The notes under the pieces: model-generated
What the model was told of the DNA's origin: nothing
The model's input: only the letters and a program-made list of their open reading frames with translations
Databases searched by the model: none
Part shown: positions 1 to 7,632 of the stretch, piece by piece
Position numbering within the stretch: the first letter of the stretch is position 1
How the letters are laid out: each line of letters opens with the position of its first letter
Assembly: GCA_002359075.1 (NCBI GenBank)
Contig: DEQA01000283.1
Span: forward strand, 2,363-28,849
DNA from: Planococcaceae bacterium UBA3378
Lineage (GTDB): Bacteria > Bacillota > Bacilli > Bacillales_A > Planococcaceae
Direction: 5' to 3'
Length of the DNA: 26,487 bases
Translations under genes and position numbers: made by a program

Positions 1-546
1 CTGCCGTAATTGCTCTCTAATTCCTGCATCATCAGCAAAACGTTCTGCTAATATATCACGCGCCCCGGCCAACGCATCCTCGATTGTTGCTATTCCTTTT
101 TCATGATCTAAATAGGAAGAGGCTGCCTCTGCCAAGCTGCTTTTCGGAAACTTCATTAATTTGTCGGCTAACGGCTCTAACCCGCGCTCCCTCGCAATGG
201 TAGCCTTCGTCCGTCGTTTCTGCTTGTAAGGGCGATATAAATCCTCCACTCTCTGAAGTACAGTAGCCGCTTTGATGGATGCGGCTAACTCCTCTGTTAA
301 CTTGCCTTGCTCATCAATCAGCCGGAGTACTTCTTCTTTCCGTTGTTCAACTTGTTGTATGTAATGGTAGCGGTCCTCTATTGTCTTAATTTGCACTTCA
401 TCAAGCGAACCAGTCGCCTCTTTTCGATAACGTGCAATAAACGGCACTGTATTGCCTTCCTCTAAGAGCTTGATCACCGCTTCTGCCTGATGGGTCTTTA
501 CTTTTGATTCCGTTGCAATCATCCGTAGCATTTCTTTTTGTTCCAT
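1..546 (-). CDS. tex: Tex/YdcI S1-domain RNA-binding protein (5' part, cut by window edge)
   Basis: An open minus-strand frame starts at ATG 546 and runs off the window edge at base 1, giving 182 N-terminal residues. They start MEQKEMLRMIA, contain the Tex-family hallmark TVPFIARYRKEATGSLDE near residues 33-50, and continue with a DLYRPYKQKRRTKATIA stretch. Tex proteins are about 720 residues, with a helical N-terminal region, a YqgF-like nuclease fold, helix-hairpin-helix motifs and a C-terminal S1 domain. Only the N-terminal region is visible here. The family is a nucleic-acid-binding transcription accessory factor. A purine-rich ribosome site (AAAGG, GGAG) precedes the start. The gene follows sigB after a terminator, as its homologue ydcI lies downstream of the sigB operon in B. 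subtilis, so it is probably transcribed separately. The identification is secure; the 3' end is outside the window. Confidence 0.93.
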   Translation of the reverse strand, partial: MEQKEMLRMIATESKVKTHQAEAVIKLLEEGNTVPFIARYRKEATGSLDEVQIKTIEDRYHYIQQVEQRKEEVLRLIDEQGKLTEELAASIKAATVLQRVEDLYRPYKQKRRTKATIARERGLEPLADKLMKFPKSSLAEAASSYLDHEKGIATIEDALAGARDILAERFADDAGIREQLRQ

Positions 547-690
547 CACTCCACTACCTTTCTTTTAGCATGACTCCATTTTATCATTAACAGCATGAAA
601 GCGCATTTACCTATGCCAAGCTGCGGGAAGCGCAGGTTTTTAGATGATGCAAACAGCTGAGTATGATAAACTATTTTTCATTTAATCTCC

Positions 691-721
691 AAATAAAAAA
701 GCCTACTATTTTAAATAGTAG
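691..721 (-). terminator. Rho-independent terminator after sigB
   Basis: Bases 703-710 (CTACTATT) pair perfectly with 714-721 across a 3-base loop. On the minus strand the hairpin is followed by TTTTTTATTT (700-691). It lies about 10 bases past the sigB stop and separates the operon from tex. Confidence 0.85.
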
Positions 722-731
722 ACTCCTAGAT

Positions 732-1517
732 TTACAGCGTAAGACTGCCGCTCGCGGCAATCGCTTCCTGCAATTTTTTAATTGCTTTCCGTTGAATACG
801 GGAAACATGCATTTGTGAAATACCGAGCCGTTCACCAGCTTCTTTTTGGCTCATCTGTTCTAAATAGGTCAGCTGGATAATTTGTTTTTCCCTGTCATTC
901 AAAATATCCATTGCTTCTGCTACAATCATTCGACGGTTGGTCATTTCGAAACCTTCATCTTCCTTACCGACTACATCAAACAGAGTCACTGTACTTCCAT
1001 CCGAATCAGATTCGATAGAATGATCCATTGATAGCGCTTGATAGCTTCGACCCATCTCCATTGCTTCTAGTACTTCCTCATCTTGCACTTCTAGATAGTT
1101 CGCAATTTCGCTAATGGATGGGGAGCGCTGTAACTCAGTCGTTAATGATTCCACAGCTGCTTTAATACGAGGGCCCAGCTCTTTAATACGACGTGGCACA
1201 TGGACATCCCACGTCTTGTCCCGTAAAAACCGTTTAATTTCCCCAACAATTGTGGGTACAGCAAAAGCCTCAAAACTTCTACCGAATGACGGATCGAAAC
1301 GTCGAATCGCTCCCAACAAACCGAGCATCCCTACTTGAACAATATCGTCATAATAAGATTTTCCATGTGAATATTTACGCGCAATTGATTCTACCAGTTG
1401 CTGATAGTGCAATACTAAATTCGTTTGCGCTGCTTCATCCTGCGATTGCTGGTATTTTTCTATCCACATAAGAACTTCTTCTTTAGACGAGTTTTTAGGT
1501 AGTGATTCTTTCGACAT
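732..1517 (-). CDS. sigB: RNA polymerase sigma-B factor (general stress)
   Basis: This 261-residue sigma-70 family factor (262 in B. subtilis) directs RNA polymerase to general-stress promoters. Region 2 is visible as YYDDIVQVGMLGLLGAI and AFAVPTIVGEIKRFLRD. Region 3 follows, and region 4 carries the recognition helix MSQKEAGERLGISQMHVSRI. I chose ATG 1517 because AGGTGG lies 6 bases upstream and homologues begin there; an in-frame ATG at 1544 is unlikely. The start lies 23 bases inside the end of rsbW, an arrangement that couples translation of the sigma factor to its anti-sigma factor. It is the last gene of rsbT-U-V-W-sigB. No rsbX follows, unlike B. subtilis and Listeria. Identification is firm. 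Confidence 0.96.
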   Translation of the reverse strand: MSKESLPKNSSKEEVLMWIEKYQQSQDEAAQTNLVLHYQQLVESIARKYSHGKSYYDDIVQVGMLGLLGAIRRFDPSFGRSFEAFAVPTIVGEIKRFLRDKTWDVHVPRRIKELGPRIKAAVESLTTELQRSPSISEIANYLEVQDEEVLEAMEMGRSYQALSMDHSIESDSDGSTVTLFDVVGKEDEGFEMTNRRMIVAEAMDILNDREKQIIQLTYLEQMSQKEAGERLGISQMHVSRIQRKAIKKLQEAIAASGSLTL

Positions 1518-1962
1518 TTTCTTCCACCTGCTCTCTCGTGACATATTTTGTCATGAAAACAGTGACGCCGCCTTCGTTATTTAATTTTACCTCGTCCATT
1601 AAAGTATCCATTAAATACAGCCCTAGGCCACCTTCTCGTAACATTGCTACATTTTCATCTTCTTTATATGGACCAATCTTTGTTTTAACTTCCTCGAAAT
1701 TAAAGCTATTGCCATAGTCCGCTACCATGATCTCAATTTTGTTTTTAAATAGGGCACATCCCATTACAACTTCACCCTCTTCACCATCATAAGCATGGTG
1801 AACAACGTTTGTAACGGCTTCCCCGGTAGCGATCTTCAAGTCCTCAATTTCATCATACGTAAATCCTAAACGGGTTGCTAAGCCAGAAACAGCAAGCCGA
1901 ATCACACTGACATATTGCGGTTTGGCAGGCACACGAATCTCCACATAATCAAATGCTTTCAT
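1495..1962 (-). CDS. rsbW: Anti-sigma-B factor / serine kinase RsbW
   Basis: This 155-residue GHKL-fold kinase holds sigma-B inactive and phosphorylates the antagonist RsbV. The N box is at residues 47-58 (GEAVTNVVHHAY), a G1-like VADYGNSF follows near 80-87, and the glycine-rich G2 motif REGGLGLYLMD lies near 109-119. These form the ATP pocket. The start ATG lies 14 bases inside rsbV, with AAGGTGG upstream, and the end overlaps sigB by 23 bases. The tight overlaps suggest balanced synthesis of antagonist, anti-sigma factor and sigma factor. Length and motifs match the family. Confidence 0.96.
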   Translation of the reverse strand: MKAFDYVEIRVPAKPQYVSVIRLAVSGLATRLGFTYDEIEDLKIATGEAVTNVVHHAYDGEEGEVVMGCALFKNKIEIMVADYGNSFNFEEVKTKIGPYKEDENVAMLREGGLGLYLMDTLMDEVKLNNEGGVTVFMTKYVTREQVEENVERITT

Positions 1963-2293
1963 TACTGATTTCCACCTTTTTATCCGTTTCGATATTCATC
2001 AATTCACTTAAGCCTGTAATTTCAAAAAGGCGAACAAGACGGTCAGTTAAACCTACTAGCTTGAATTCTCCTTTTTCCCTCACTACTTTTTTATAAAAAG
2101 CAACGAAAATCCCTAGGCCTGTGCTATCCATATAGCTTACTTTTGATAAATCCAATTCAATTTTTAAACCTTCAAAAATACGTATTGAGTCCAGCTCTTC
2201 ACGTAAAATCGGAGCTGTGAAAGTATCAATCTCTCCTTCTACAAACCCCCGTATTACATTTCCATCTTCCCGAAACTGTACATTAACATTCAT
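1949..2293 (-). CDS. rsbV: Anti-anti-sigma factor RsbV (STAS domain)
   Basis: This 114-residue single STAS-domain protein binds RsbW when dephosphorylated and so frees sigma-B. The phosphorylation site motif SYMDSTGLGIF places the acceptor serine at residue 57 (Ser56 in B. subtilis). ATG 2293 is chosen because GGAGGTG lies 6 bases upstream; the frame stays open a further five codons. The gene overlaps rsbW and lies about 60 bases after rsbU, whose product removes the phosphate. Assignment is firm from the motif, size and neighbours. Confidence 0.95.
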   Translation of the reverse strand: MNVNVQFREDGNVIRGFVEGEIDTFTAPILREELDSIRIFEGLKIELDLSKVSYMDSTGLGIFVAFYKKVVREKGEFKLVGLTDRLVRLFEITGLSELMNIETDKKVEISNESI

Positions 2294-2354
2294 ACCGGAC
2301 ACCTCCATTAGACTATATTACAATTCCCTTACTAAAAATTTTCAAACCTAATCT

Positions 2355-3353
2355 TCAATATTTTTTTAAAATTACAACCGTAAAGTCGTCCTCCAGACCA
2401 AAATCTTGAAGCTTTTGTAGTTCTTTATATAGCATTTCACACATTTGCTGTGCATTCAAGTGTATATATTTTAATAGAAGATTTTCAATGATTTCGCGGG
2501 AATCTAAATCTGCCTGCTTCCTAAACTCTGTTACCCCGTCGGTCATCATGACGACGAAATCCCCGTCATTTAGCGTAATATCAAACTGTGGATACTTCAC
2601 TTCCGGCATCACACCGAGCAAAAGACCTTTTGATTCCAAACTATAAAACTTTTTCTCCGACGCTTTATAATAAAGCGCGGGCTCATGGCCGGCAGAACCG
2701 TAAGTAAAAAGCCCGGTTTTTACATCTAAGCGGCCAAAAAACATAGAGACAAACATACTATCGTCTACACTTCTCTCAATAATGCGGTTTAACACCTGGA
2801 GTACATAGGAAGGATGGCCATTTGCATATTCCAGTGTATCCAGCCCATATTTCACCATGGACATACAAAGCGCAGCCGGCACACCTTTACCAACAACGTC
2901 TGTAACGGCCACGCTGACATACTGTTCATCCTCATTAAGAAAATGGACATAGTCCCCATTCATCTTACGGATAGGAACCGATACCATTCCAATATCGAGG
3001 GCGGGCGCTTGTGGAACAGTTGTTTTTAAAAGCATATTTTGTATTTTCGTCGCCACGTTCATTTCAATACGGAGTTCCTCTTGTTGTTCAAGAAGACTTT
3101 GATGTTCCCGCAATGTAAGACCAAAATGCACCATGATCTCAATGAGAAAATCATAACCATGCGAGACAGATGGCGATAAATCCGGGTAAATCTCCTCAAT
3201 TGAAGCTTTATGGATGCTGATCACTTCTTCGGGTGTTACGTTTTTTTGAATGAGCTGACGGATAAAATTTTGTCCTATATATAGATTACGTTCTGTCTGA
3301 CTCTCTATATAATCAGCCAAAATTCGTTTGTACTGGGCTTGGAGCTCCTTCAT
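2355..3353 (-). CDS. rsbU: RsbU phosphatase (PPM/PP2C), environmental-stress branch
   Basis: This 332-residue protein (335 in B. subtilis) has a helical N-terminal domain (about residues 1-85) of the kind that binds RsbT, a coiled linker, and a C-terminal PPM phosphatase domain. Metal-binding residues are visible as GDY (Asp134) and VTDVVGKG (Asp152). The family motifs YGSAGHEPALY, MTDGVTEFR and LEDDFTVVIL follow. RsbU dephosphorylates RsbV-P once activated by RsbT, the gene just upstream, which is separated by 16 bases. The intact RsbT-binding region implies RsbT control remains, although rsbR and rsbS are not beside it. Confidence 0.95.
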   Translation of the reverse strand: MKELQAQYKRILADYIESQTERNLYIGQNFIRQLIQKNVTPEEVISIHKASIEEIYPDLSPSVSHGYDFLIEIMVHFGLTLREHQSLLEQQEELRIEMNVATKIQNMLLKTTVPQAPALDIGMVSVPIRKMNGDYVHFLNEDEQYVSVAVTDVVGKGVPAALCMSMVKYGLDTLEYANGHPSYVLQVLNRIIERSVDDSMFVSMFFGRLDVKTGLFTYGSAGHEPALYYKASEKKFYSLESKGLLLGVMPEVKYPQFDITLNDGDFVVMMTDGVTEFRKQADLDSREIIENLLLKYIHLNAQQMCEMLYKELQKLQDFGLEDDFTVVILKKY

Positions 3354-3369
3354 TTTCTCTCACATCCTG

Positions 3370-3768
3370 TCACAACCATTTTTCAACTTTCACTATTGTT
3401 CCCTGGCCTATTAAAGATTGAATATCAATATGATCCATTAGGCGCCTAACTCCCGGCAAACCTGCACCAAGCCCTCCCATAGTAGAGAATCCATCTTCCA
3501 TCACCATACGGACATTATCTATACCCGGACCTTTATCGGTAGCTGTAATCGCAATCCCCTTTTTGTCTTCCTCTTCTATTGCTTCAATGATAATTTCTCC
3601 AGCATGGGCGTATAAATAAATATTTCTCGCCAATTCGCTGATAGCTGTTGTAATCCTGGCTTGATCAACTGTACCAAAACCAATTTCTTTTGCCACATTG
3701 CGGCCAATTTGACGTGCAGCCACAATATCCCATTCGGTTATAATATCGATTGTAGACTTTTCACTCAT
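3370..3768 (-). CDS. rsbT: RsbT switch kinase / RsbU activator
   Basis: This 132-residue GHKL kinase (133 in B. subtilis) has the N box SELARNIYLYA (Asn49), the G1 motif TDKGPGI (Asp78) and the G2 motif GGLGAGLPGVRRLM (98-111). In characterised systems RsbT is held by the RsbR/RsbS stressosome, phosphorylates RsbS upon stress, and then activates RsbU. Here it is the first gene of the operon, and no rsbR or rsbS lies upstream. GGGGG lies seven bases before the ATG. The protein looks intact and probably functional, so its RsbS partner is presumably encoded elsewhere. Confidence 0.94.
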   Translation of the reverse strand: MSEKSTIDIITEWDIVAARQIGRNVAKEIGFGTVDQARITTAISELARNIYLYAHAGEIIIEAIEEEDKKGIAITATDKGPGIDNVRMVMEDGFSTMGGLGAGLPGVRRLMDHIDIQSLIGQGTIVKVEKWL

Positions 3769-4103
3769 CTCCGAGCCCCCAATTCCATCGGGAGATCCCT
3801 ACGCAAATTATTTTAATACAATCTTGTCGCTACCTATCATAGCGTCCCTTAGATGATTTGATAGGAACTCCTTTTTCCATTTATCTATTTTTATAAGGCC
3901 TCACCTAAAACATATGTGTTTCTGATAAGAACCATTTCGACGTGGAGCCTCTATAGGAATTATAATTTCTACTTTTACGGCAAATTCAGCTTTTCCTTTC
4001 TCTCTTATAAAAAGCAAATTTCCCAAGTTTATACTTCCCCTTTCTTACCTTTAAATTAACCTATATGCCAAATATAAACAAGATTCTATTCTTCCTAAAG
4101 TAT
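3769..4103. other. Gap upstream of rsbT where rsbR/rsbS normally lie
   Basis: AT-rich, with no open frame of useful length on either strand. I compared minus-strand translations with remembered RsbS motifs (the DLTSVDMIDSF type) and saw no remnant. It probably holds the promoter of the rsb-sigB operon: a TATAAT on the minus strand at 3964-3959 has no good -35 partner, and a sigma-B-like candidate lies at 4056-4079. Confidence 0.6.
4056..4079 (-). promoter_or_regulatory. Candidate sigma-B-type promoter for rsbT-sigB
   Basis: The minus strand reads GTTTAT (4079-4074), a 12-base spacer, then GGTTAA (4061-4056), against the sigma-B consensus GTTTAA-N12-14-GGGTAT. An overlapping alternative uses GGTTAA as -35 and GGGGAA (4040-4035) as -10 with 15 bases between. 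Autoregulation is usual for sigB operons, but the match is imperfect and the start would be nearly 290 bases from rsbT. Confidence 0.35.
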
Positions 4104-4147
4104 AGAAAAAAGAAAAGCATCGAAACAATACGCTGTCTCGACGCTTT
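4104..4147 (-). terminator. Rho-independent terminator of the acpS-alr-mazEF operon
   Basis: Bases 4114-4126 pair with 4135-4147: 13 pairs as minus-strand RNA including G-U wobbles, with an 8-base loop. The hairpin is followed on the minus strand by a long T-rich run. It lies just after the mazF stop and isolates the rsb operon from mazF readthrough. Confidence 0.88.
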
Positions 4148-4160
4148 CCATTTTATGTAT

Positions 4161-4511
4161 TTAAAATTTAACTAGCCCTAAGCTGATTGCTAATGCAACA
4201 TCAACTTTTTCCATTAGTGCATCATCCAGCTGCGTAATTCGGTCTGTCAACCGCGATTTATCAATAGTACGCAATTGCTCAAGCAAAATTACCGAATCGC
4301 GTTCGAAGCCATACTTCTTTGCATCGATCTCTACATGAGTAGGTAATTTTGCTTTTTGAATTTGCGCAGTAATTGCAGCGATGATTACCGTCGGGCTAAA
4401 TCGATTACCGATATCGTTTTGGATAATTAAGACAGGTCTTGTACCACCTTGCTCAGAACCGACCACAGGTGAAAGATCTGCGAAAAAAACGTCCCCACGT
4501 TTTACAATCAA
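4161..4511 (-). CDS. ndoA: MazF-family endoribonuclease toxin (EndoA/NdoA)
   Basis: The 116-residue product has the same length as B. subtilis EndoA, an mRNA interferase that cleaves at UACAU. The family core is nearly unchanged: RGDVFFADLSPVVGSEQGG, then RPVLIIQNDIGNRFSPT, AAITAQIQKAKLPTHVEI and FERDSVILLEQLRTIDK. Arg25 and Thr48, the residues used in catalysis by EndoA, are both present. The correct start is TTG 4511 with GGGGGA 7 bases upstream; an ATG-initiated frame from 4580 would add a tail unlike any homologue. It begins 4 bases after mazE, so the pair is translationally linked. As in B. subtilis, it lies between alr and the rsb genes. Confidence 0.95.
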   Translation of the reverse strand: MIVKRGDVFFADLSPVVGSEQGGTRPVLIIQNDIGNRFSPTVIIAAITAQIQKAKLPTHVEIDAKKYGFERDSVILLEQLRTIDKSRLTDRITQLDDALMEKVDVALAISLGLVKF

Positions 4512-4515
4512 CTTG

Positions 4516-4800
4516 TCATCCCCCGCTAACGAGACGCTCCACCATATGCTCCGCTTCATATTCTGCATGTAGGCATTCACTACAAATAGTCAGATTTATG
4601 TGCGACATCTCCACATAGCCTTTCATTAAAGCTTCCCGTATTTGATTTGGTTGCTTATGCCTCGAAAACCTTTCAGTCGACATGTACGTGACCTCATTTT
4701 CGCCAAAATAACTAAGTTCAAACGTTTGGTTGAACTGGATAATAAAATCATTTGGTTGCTTAACAATTACGTCCTGCATTTCTAATTTTTTCGCGTACAC
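4516..4800 (-). CDS. ndoAI: MazE-type antitoxin (EndoAI-like), divergent N-terminus
   Basis: I choose GTG 4800, 6 bases after GGAGGTG, giving 94 residues against 93 for B. subtilis EndoAI. The C-terminal third closely matches EndoAI (GYVEMSHINLTICSE, then VERLVSGG); this is the segment that embraces the toxin. The first 60 residues are collinear in length with the ribbon-helix-helix domain of EndoAI but share little sequence with it. A MSTERFSRH stretch roughly fits the VSERTTRH of EndoAI. The function as antitoxin of the adjacent toxin is well supported by position and C-terminus. Whether the N-terminus still dimerises and binds DNA is uncertain. Confidence 0.85.
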   Translation of the reverse strand: MYAKKLEMQDVIVKQPNDFIIQFNQTFELSYFGENEVTYMSTERFSRHKQPNQIREALMKGYVEMSHINLTICSECLHAEYEAEHMVERLVSGG

Positions 4801-4944
4801 AAAAAGCACCTCCACCAAAAGCCATACGTGCACTTTCAATTACAAGTTCATTTTAACACCGATAACCCGGCATGAAAAGACAAGAATATAAAAACTTTGA
4901 CAATTCTTGTATTTGACTTATGACTTTTAGGGAATACTGTATGT

Positions 4945-6069
4945 TTACTCATTAATGTATGTTCTTGGAACGCGAGAGGTAATAATGCATGGCACTTCAT
5001 AATTAATCGTGTCGCATTTTGTCGCCCATTCATCGATCGAAATAAAATCGTTTCCTTGTGCACCTAGCAATGTTACTATTTCTCCAATATTATATGCATG
5101 AGACATTAAAATCATACATTGATCCATGCAAATTCTGCCCACAATCGGACAACGCTCTCCTGCTACAAGGACCGTCTGCCCGCCAAGCTTTCGTATCATT
5201 CCATCCGCATAGCCAATCGGCAGCGTACCAATGTAGCAATCCTTTTCAGCCGTATAGGTAGCACCATAGCCGACCGATTGACCTGCCTTTAATTTTTTCA
5301 CATGAACGATTTCTGTCTGCAGAGAAAATGCCTGCCTGATCGGGAATGGCAGAAGATCGGCTACATAGCCAGAAGGCGCCAATCCGTATAGGGAAATTCC
5401 GTATCGGACGGCATCAAACTGGAGTGCGCTATCTTTTACTAATGTTGTGGCTGTATTGGCTGCATGTATAAGTCTTGGTTTGTTTGGCAAGGCATTTACC
5501 AGTTCCTTGAATAAATCAACCTGATTGTCAAAGTACGTTGTATCTTCCTCATCAGCCGTTGCAAAATGAGTGAAAATCCCATCTACTACGAAATCATCTG
5601 TCTTCTGAATTTCTTTATATAGCTCAAGCAACTGCTCCTTGGATGTTACACCGATTCTTCCCATGCCTGAATCGACCTTTATATGTAAGAGCAGCGGCTT
5701 GGAAAGCCCTTGTACGTATCGGGCCTTTGTGACCCACTCTGTTGAAAATACAGTTAGCATGATTTGATGTTCGGCTGCATATTGGACGAATGATATAGGT
5801 GCAGCACCTAAAACTAAAATGCCGACATCCGGGAAGTGCTGTCGCATCCGTACAGCTTCATCAGGCGTAGCAACCGCTAAAATATCCGCCCCTGCCTGTA
5901 ATGCCGCACGTGCTACCGCTACATCCCCATGTCCGTAAGCATTTGCCTTTACAACGGCAATAATCTGCACACCTTCCTGCAGGTAGCTGCGCAAATTGTG
6001 CACGTTGTCCCGTATTGCTTGTAAATCAATAATCGCCTTTGTCGGACGGTATTGTTGTGTATGCTCCAT
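4945..6069 (-). CDS. alr: Alanine racemase
   Basis: This 374-residue PLP-dependent racemase makes D-alanine for peptidoglycan. The PLP lysine is Lys41 in AVVKANAYGHG. The second catalytic base is Tyr268 in SVGYGATY. The PLP-ring arginine lies in DSGMGRIG, and the C-terminal barrel carries GRICMDQCM. A GAGGG ribosome site lies 7 bases before the ATG. The gene follows the YdcC-like lipoprotein and precedes the mazEF pair, as in B. subtilis. Its product feeds Ddl and MurF encoded at 13636-16072. Full length and all key residues are present. Confidence 0.96.
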   Translation of the reverse strand: MEHTQQYRPTKAIIDLQAIRDNVHNLRSYLQEGVQIIAVVKANAYGHGDVAVARAALQAGADILAVATPDEAVRMRQHFPDVGILVLGAAPISFVQYAAEHQIMLTVFSTEWVTKARYVQGLSKPLLLHIKVDSGMGRIGVTSKEQLLELYKEIQKTDDFVVDGIFTHFATADEEDTTYFDNQVDLFKELVNALPNKPRLIHAANTATTLVKDSALQFDAVRYGISLYGLAPSGYVADLLPFPIRQAFSLQTEIVHVKKLKAGQSVGYGATYTAEKDCYIGTLPIGYADGMIRKLGGQTVLVAGERCPIVGRICMDQCMILMSHAYNIGEIVTLLGAQGNDFISIDEWATKCDTINYEVPCIITSRVPRTYINE

Positions 6070-6148
6070 TTTTATACCCTCTTTTGTAGTTTATAAACTT
6101 GTTATTTGCTGTGCATGTAAGTCCGTCCAACAAAGCTTGCCCATCTCT

Positions 6149-7150
6149 TTATTTCACGCCTCCTGCAGTCATAGAGGATGCCACTTCCATCATTTCCTCA
6201 CGCGTTAACTTTGTAGAGGCGAGGAAGAATGAAACCCCATCCTTTTCCCAACTAATAGACGTATCTGTAATAGCGCCAATCGTAAAGCCTAAATCAGCTA
6301 AATCGCCCGGTGCAAAAACAGGGAGTACGGAATTGCCGGCCGCTGCAGGCTGCTGCATAAGCGTGTAGGCCTTGTCTCCTTCATACGTTAAGATAACCCG
6401 CTCTCCATCTGCTTCTTCTACAGTTTTTTCACCCGAAAGCTTTGTATTATCCCACTCTACAGTTGGATAATGTGTACGGAATTCTTTGTTCTCCATATCA
6501 GCAGCTGCTACTTCATTTTCCTCATTTTCCGAAAATTTTTCAACTGCATACTCTTCTTTTTTATGTGCTACCGTTAAATCGATCTCTTTAAACTTGATCA
6601 CAATCTTTTCCTCTTGCGTTTCATCCATAATAGACACCGTTTTTGGCAGCATTGAGTTTTTATCAACTACAATTTTTTGCAGCGGAAGTCCCGTTTTATC
6701 TGCATTACGAGTTGCCGTTTCGAATACATAAGCTCCGTCTTCTTCCTTCATGACAGCCTTTTTGTCCTGGGTAAGGTCTTCTGCCAAAGCGCCGATCAGG
6801 TATGCTTGGCTATTTTGTTTCGGCCATTCACTTTGGAATTTGTACGTTTTTCTAAGAGCCGGTGTTACGACAAATACACCTTCTTCATTACGGACGATCA
6901 TTTGCGTTACATTATCATTTTGCTCCGTTACAGTCACACGATAGAAATCAGGCTTTGTATGCCACACATTCACATCGTATGTACGCGGTTCTCCTCCTGT
7001 CTTCATTTCCATCGTTGCCGTTAGCTCGTACCCTTTGCTGTCACCCCATTGTTCATCCAGTTTCTTCACTACTTTTTCCTGCGATGCACCTCCACATGCT
7101 GTTAACAACAATCCCACTATCACCAGCAGACCGAATAATCGTAATCGCAC
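6149..7150 (-). CDS. ydcC: YdcC-like lipoprotein (LolA/GerS-related fold)
   Basis: The 333-residue product starts at GTG 7150 after an AAAGGGTGG ribosome site. It has a lipoprotein signal peptide with lipobox LLTAC (Cys19), so it should be lipid-anchored outside the membrane. The rest reads like the LolA-type beta-rich fold: MEMKTGGEPRTYDVNVWHTKP, then VVTPALRKTYKF and LPKTVSIMDET. Homologues include B. subtilis YdcC, linked to sporulation, and more distantly the clostridial GerS. The position between acpS and alr matches ydcC. Substrate and precise role are not known from sequence; a role in spore or envelope maturation is inference. Confidence 0.82.
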   Translation of the reverse strand: MRLRLFGLLVIVGLLLTACGGASQEKVVKKLDEQWGDSKGYELTATMEMKTGGEPRTYDVNVWHTKPDFYRVTVTEQNDNVTQMIVRNEEGVFVVTPALRKTYKFQSEWPKQNSQAYLIGALAEDLTQDKKAVMKEEDGAYVFETATRNADKTGLPLQKIVVDKNSMLPKTVSIMDETQEEKIVIKFKEIDLTVAHKKEEYAVEKFSENEENEVAAADMENKEFRTHYPTVEWDNTKLSGEKTVEEADGERVILTYEGDKAYTLMQQPAAAGNSVLPVFAPGDLADLGFTIGAITDTSISWEKDGVSFFLASTKLTREEMMEVASSMTAGGVK

Positions 7151-7212
7151 TGCTCCACCCTTTCTCCTTGTTCCTTACCGTAAGTGTATGGCGCGTTTCG
7201 GCAATTTATGTA

Positions 7213-7566
7213 CTATTTCATCAGGACAACTTGCGCGGCCGCCACCTGTTGCGTATGGGTGATGCTAATAAAGCCATTTACCGCTTCCCCGTCAAAGTAG
7301 AGCACCGGCTTTCCTGATTCATCCTTCAGCACTTCAATTTGGTGTAACTCGCAGCCCTGTCCGATTCCTGTTCCTAATGCTTTTGAATATGCTTCCTTTG
7401 CTGCAAATCTCCCTGCCAAAAATTCAATTTGCCGTGCTGGAGAAAGGCTGTCAAAAATGGCGAGCTCCCTATTTGTCAATATACGCTCTGCAAACCTCCG
7501 GGAACGGTTATATGCCTTTTCTATTCTCTCTAATTCAACTAAATCCAGACCAATTCCTAAAATCAC
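7213..7566 (-). CDS. acpS: Holo-[acyl-carrier-protein] synthase
   Basis: This 117-residue phosphopantetheinyl transferase activates the fatty-acid acyl carrier protein using coenzyme A. The two metal-binding signatures are present: GIGLDLVE with Asp8, and FAAKEAYSKALG with Glu58. The C-terminal ISITHT motif is also intact. The start is GTG 7566 with AGAGG 6 bases upstream. It is the first gene of the acpS-ydcC-alr-ndoAI-ndoA run and diverges from the rhomboid gene over 66 bases. Identification is secure. Confidence 0.95.
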   Translation of the reverse strand: MILGIGLDLVELERIEKAYNRSRRFAERILTNRELAIFDSLSPARQIEFLAGRFAAKEAYSKALGTGIGQGCELHQIEVLKDESGKPVLYFDGEAVNGFISITHTQQVAAAQVVLMK

Positions 7567-7632
7567 GATGAGCCTCTTCCTTTCATTATATCGATCAATG
7601 AATGTATAATACGGTTAAATCGAGGTGGAATT
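7567..7632. promoter_or_regulatory. Divergent promoter region, acpS and rhomboid gene
   Basis: A perfect TATAAT lies on the plus strand at 7605-7610, about 24 bases before the rhomboid start. Another perfect TATAAT lies on the minus strand at 7590-7585, facing acpS. Both have weak -35 matches (TTCATT at 7582-7587 for the plus promoter). The two promoters would overlap back to back. Confidence 0.5.

Noticed and set aside
594..609. Catabolite-response-element-like sequence upstream of tex
   Set aside because: It has mismatches at conserved positions of the consensus and no promoter is placed with confidence nearby.
3769..4160. Possible decayed rsbS between mazF and rsbT
   Set aside because: The gap length would fit, but no rsbS-like motif could be recognised in any minus-strand frame; most of the gap is AT-rich leader and terminator.
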